Below are positions 32,408 to 32,920 of a DNA stretch of 32,920 bases, one piece after another. The notes beneath the pieces were generated by a model. The model was not told the DNA's origin. It saw only the letters and a program-made list of their open reading frames with translations, and did no database searches. The translations under genes were made by a program, and so were the position numbers. The DNA lies in NCBI GenBank assembly GCA_021162805.1, contig JAGGXZ010000002.1:1-32920 (forward strand), read 5' to 3'. Source of the stretch: Candidatus Poribacteria bacterium (GTDB taxonomy: Bacteria > Poribacteria > WGA-4E > B28-G17). Numbering within the stretch: the stretch's first letter is position 1; the number at the start of each line of letters is the position of its first letter.

Positions 32408-32632
32408 GTGGAAATTATTCCCGTGTCCAACTTCAAAGCAACGTGCCTCTCACTGCTTTCCAAAGTCAAACAAACCGGGAAACCCATCTTGGTCACCTGC
32501 AAGGGGGAACCGATAGCTTTGATCACGCCGCTTCCTTCACCTCCAAAACTTCCATCCTGGTTAGGTGAGATCACGGGTGATATACTCAGTCCAGCTCTGG
32601 AGGAAGGAAGATGGGAAATTCTGAGCCGTTGA
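32408..32632 (+). CDS. Phd/YefM-family antitoxin-like protein
   Basis: The 74-residue product has the type II antitoxin pattern: VEIIPVSNFKATCLSLLSKV, then KQTGKPILVTCKGEPIALIT. This is the DNA-binding N-terminal domain, followed by a short Pro-rich tail and an LEEGRWEI segment of the toxin-binding kind. GTG 32408 has AGGAGG seven bases ahead; upstream codons to 32342 lack support. A PIN or Doc toxin usually follows, but none is recognisable in the next 290 bases. Confidence 0.75.
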   Translation: MEIIPVSNFKATCLSLLSKVKQTGKPILVTCKGEPIALITPLPSPPKLPSWLGEITGDILSPALEEGRWEILSR

Positions 32633-32718
32633 GGCTACAAGTGAAACTCTTCACTGCTTGTGGAAAGGCGTTCCATTTGATTAGCTTGCTAAATCCATCT
32701 AGCATTTTAGGACTGTTT

Positions 32719-32853
32719 ATGGGGAAAGGCATACGGAAGGCAAGTATATTACTCCCTATTCTCAGTATTTTCTTTACCAGCTGCGGATTTCTTGGACATC
32801 AAACTTCGATCTTGATTGAGAACACATCGGCTGAGAATTCCCGGAAGCTATGA
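32719..32853 (+). CDS. Possible small lipoprotein
   Basis: ATG 32719 opens 44 residues with a positive start, a hydrophobic core and a lipobox-like FTSC (MGKGIRKASILLPILSIFFT then SCGFLG). AGGA lies six bases ahead. The same frame is open back to 32611, overlapping the antitoxin. An ATG overlapping its stop (32850) opens another frame to the window end. It may be a chance ORF; AT-rich DNA. Confidence 0.3.
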   Translation: MGKGIRKASILLPILSIFFTSCGFLGHQTSILIENTSAENSRKL

Positions 32854-32913
32854 GATGGTTCATCGAAGGCTTGACAAATAAGAAGAAAAAAGGTTTCCTT
32901 GTAGGAGGGGGCG

Positions 32914-32920
32914 ATGAAAA
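32914..32920 (+). CDS. Probable start of the next gene (window edge)
   Basis: AGGAGG (32903-32908) followed by ATGAAAA at 32914 has the spacing of a real start, but only two codons are visible. The product is unknown. Confidence 0.35.

Noticed and set aside
1-32920. CRISPR arrays, tRNA or rRNA genes
   Set aside because: No regularly spaced repeats, cloverleaf sequences or rRNA motifs were seen on reading both strands.

Overview
This window looks like chromosome of an uncultivated, diderm (Gram-negative-type) bacterium of moderate GC content. It carries lipid A genes (an lpxC-fabZ fusion, lpxA, lpxI), an MsbA-type exporter, MltG, PEGA and TPR envelope proteins, and a set of secreted or degradative carbohydrate genes (GH89-like, CBM9-like, ThuA-like). 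That mix would fit Candidatus Poribacteria or a related candidate phylum. The lineage is an inference from gene content only; no rRNA or marker gene is present.

Layout. (1) 1-4455, minus strand: an unusual cassette. It holds a membrane-anchored ECF-type sigma factor with a novel C-terminal domain, an 8-cysteine secreted small protein, a LolA-like anchored protein, a second copy of the sigma factor's C-terminal domain without the sigma part, a frameshifted second copy of the 8-cysteine protein, and the start of a secreted C39-like cysteine peptidase cut by the window edge. The sigma-CTD/peptide pair is duplicated within the cassette. A possible 260-bp inverted-repeat element separates the peptidase from the rest. 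(2) 4634-7197, minus: a TPR lipoprotein and a five-PEGA-repeat protein. (3) 7349-15742, plus: a long, tightly packed probable operon with a CpsB-like PHP phosphatase, UbiB-family kinase, RuvX/YqgF, MltG, a STAS protein, LpxC-FabZ, LpxA, LpxI and a PreA-like dihydroorotate/dihydropyrimidine dehydrogenase. (4) 15785-18650: a divergent ThuA-like gene and an ABC exporter. (5) 18651-23080: a GH89-like glycosidase flanked by decayed carbohydrate-active genes, several of which keep only a signal peptide or termini. (6) 23081-25546: a tyrosine recombinase with a near-consensus promoter, a secreted CBM9-like protein and a xylose-isomerase-like protein. (7) 25543-31614, minus: a Cys-type, NuoG-like formate dehydrogenase alpha subunit and a very large Trx/NuoF/GltD fusion, with a small DUF2283 gene between them, all behind a near-perfect sigma70 promoter. 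(8) 31721-32920: a 5'-truncated deoC remnant, a Phd/YefM-like antitoxin and uncertain small ORFs at the edge.

How the genes work together. Region 3 ties envelope synthesis (lipid A, peptidoglycan chain termination) to housekeeping genes. Region 7 encodes a soluble formate:NAD(P) oxidoreductase that may be electron-bifurcating. Region 1 is the best candidate for an undescribed system: an envelope-anchored transcription factor, cysteine-rich exported peptides, a lipoprotein-carrier-like protein and a C39-type peptidase encoded together.
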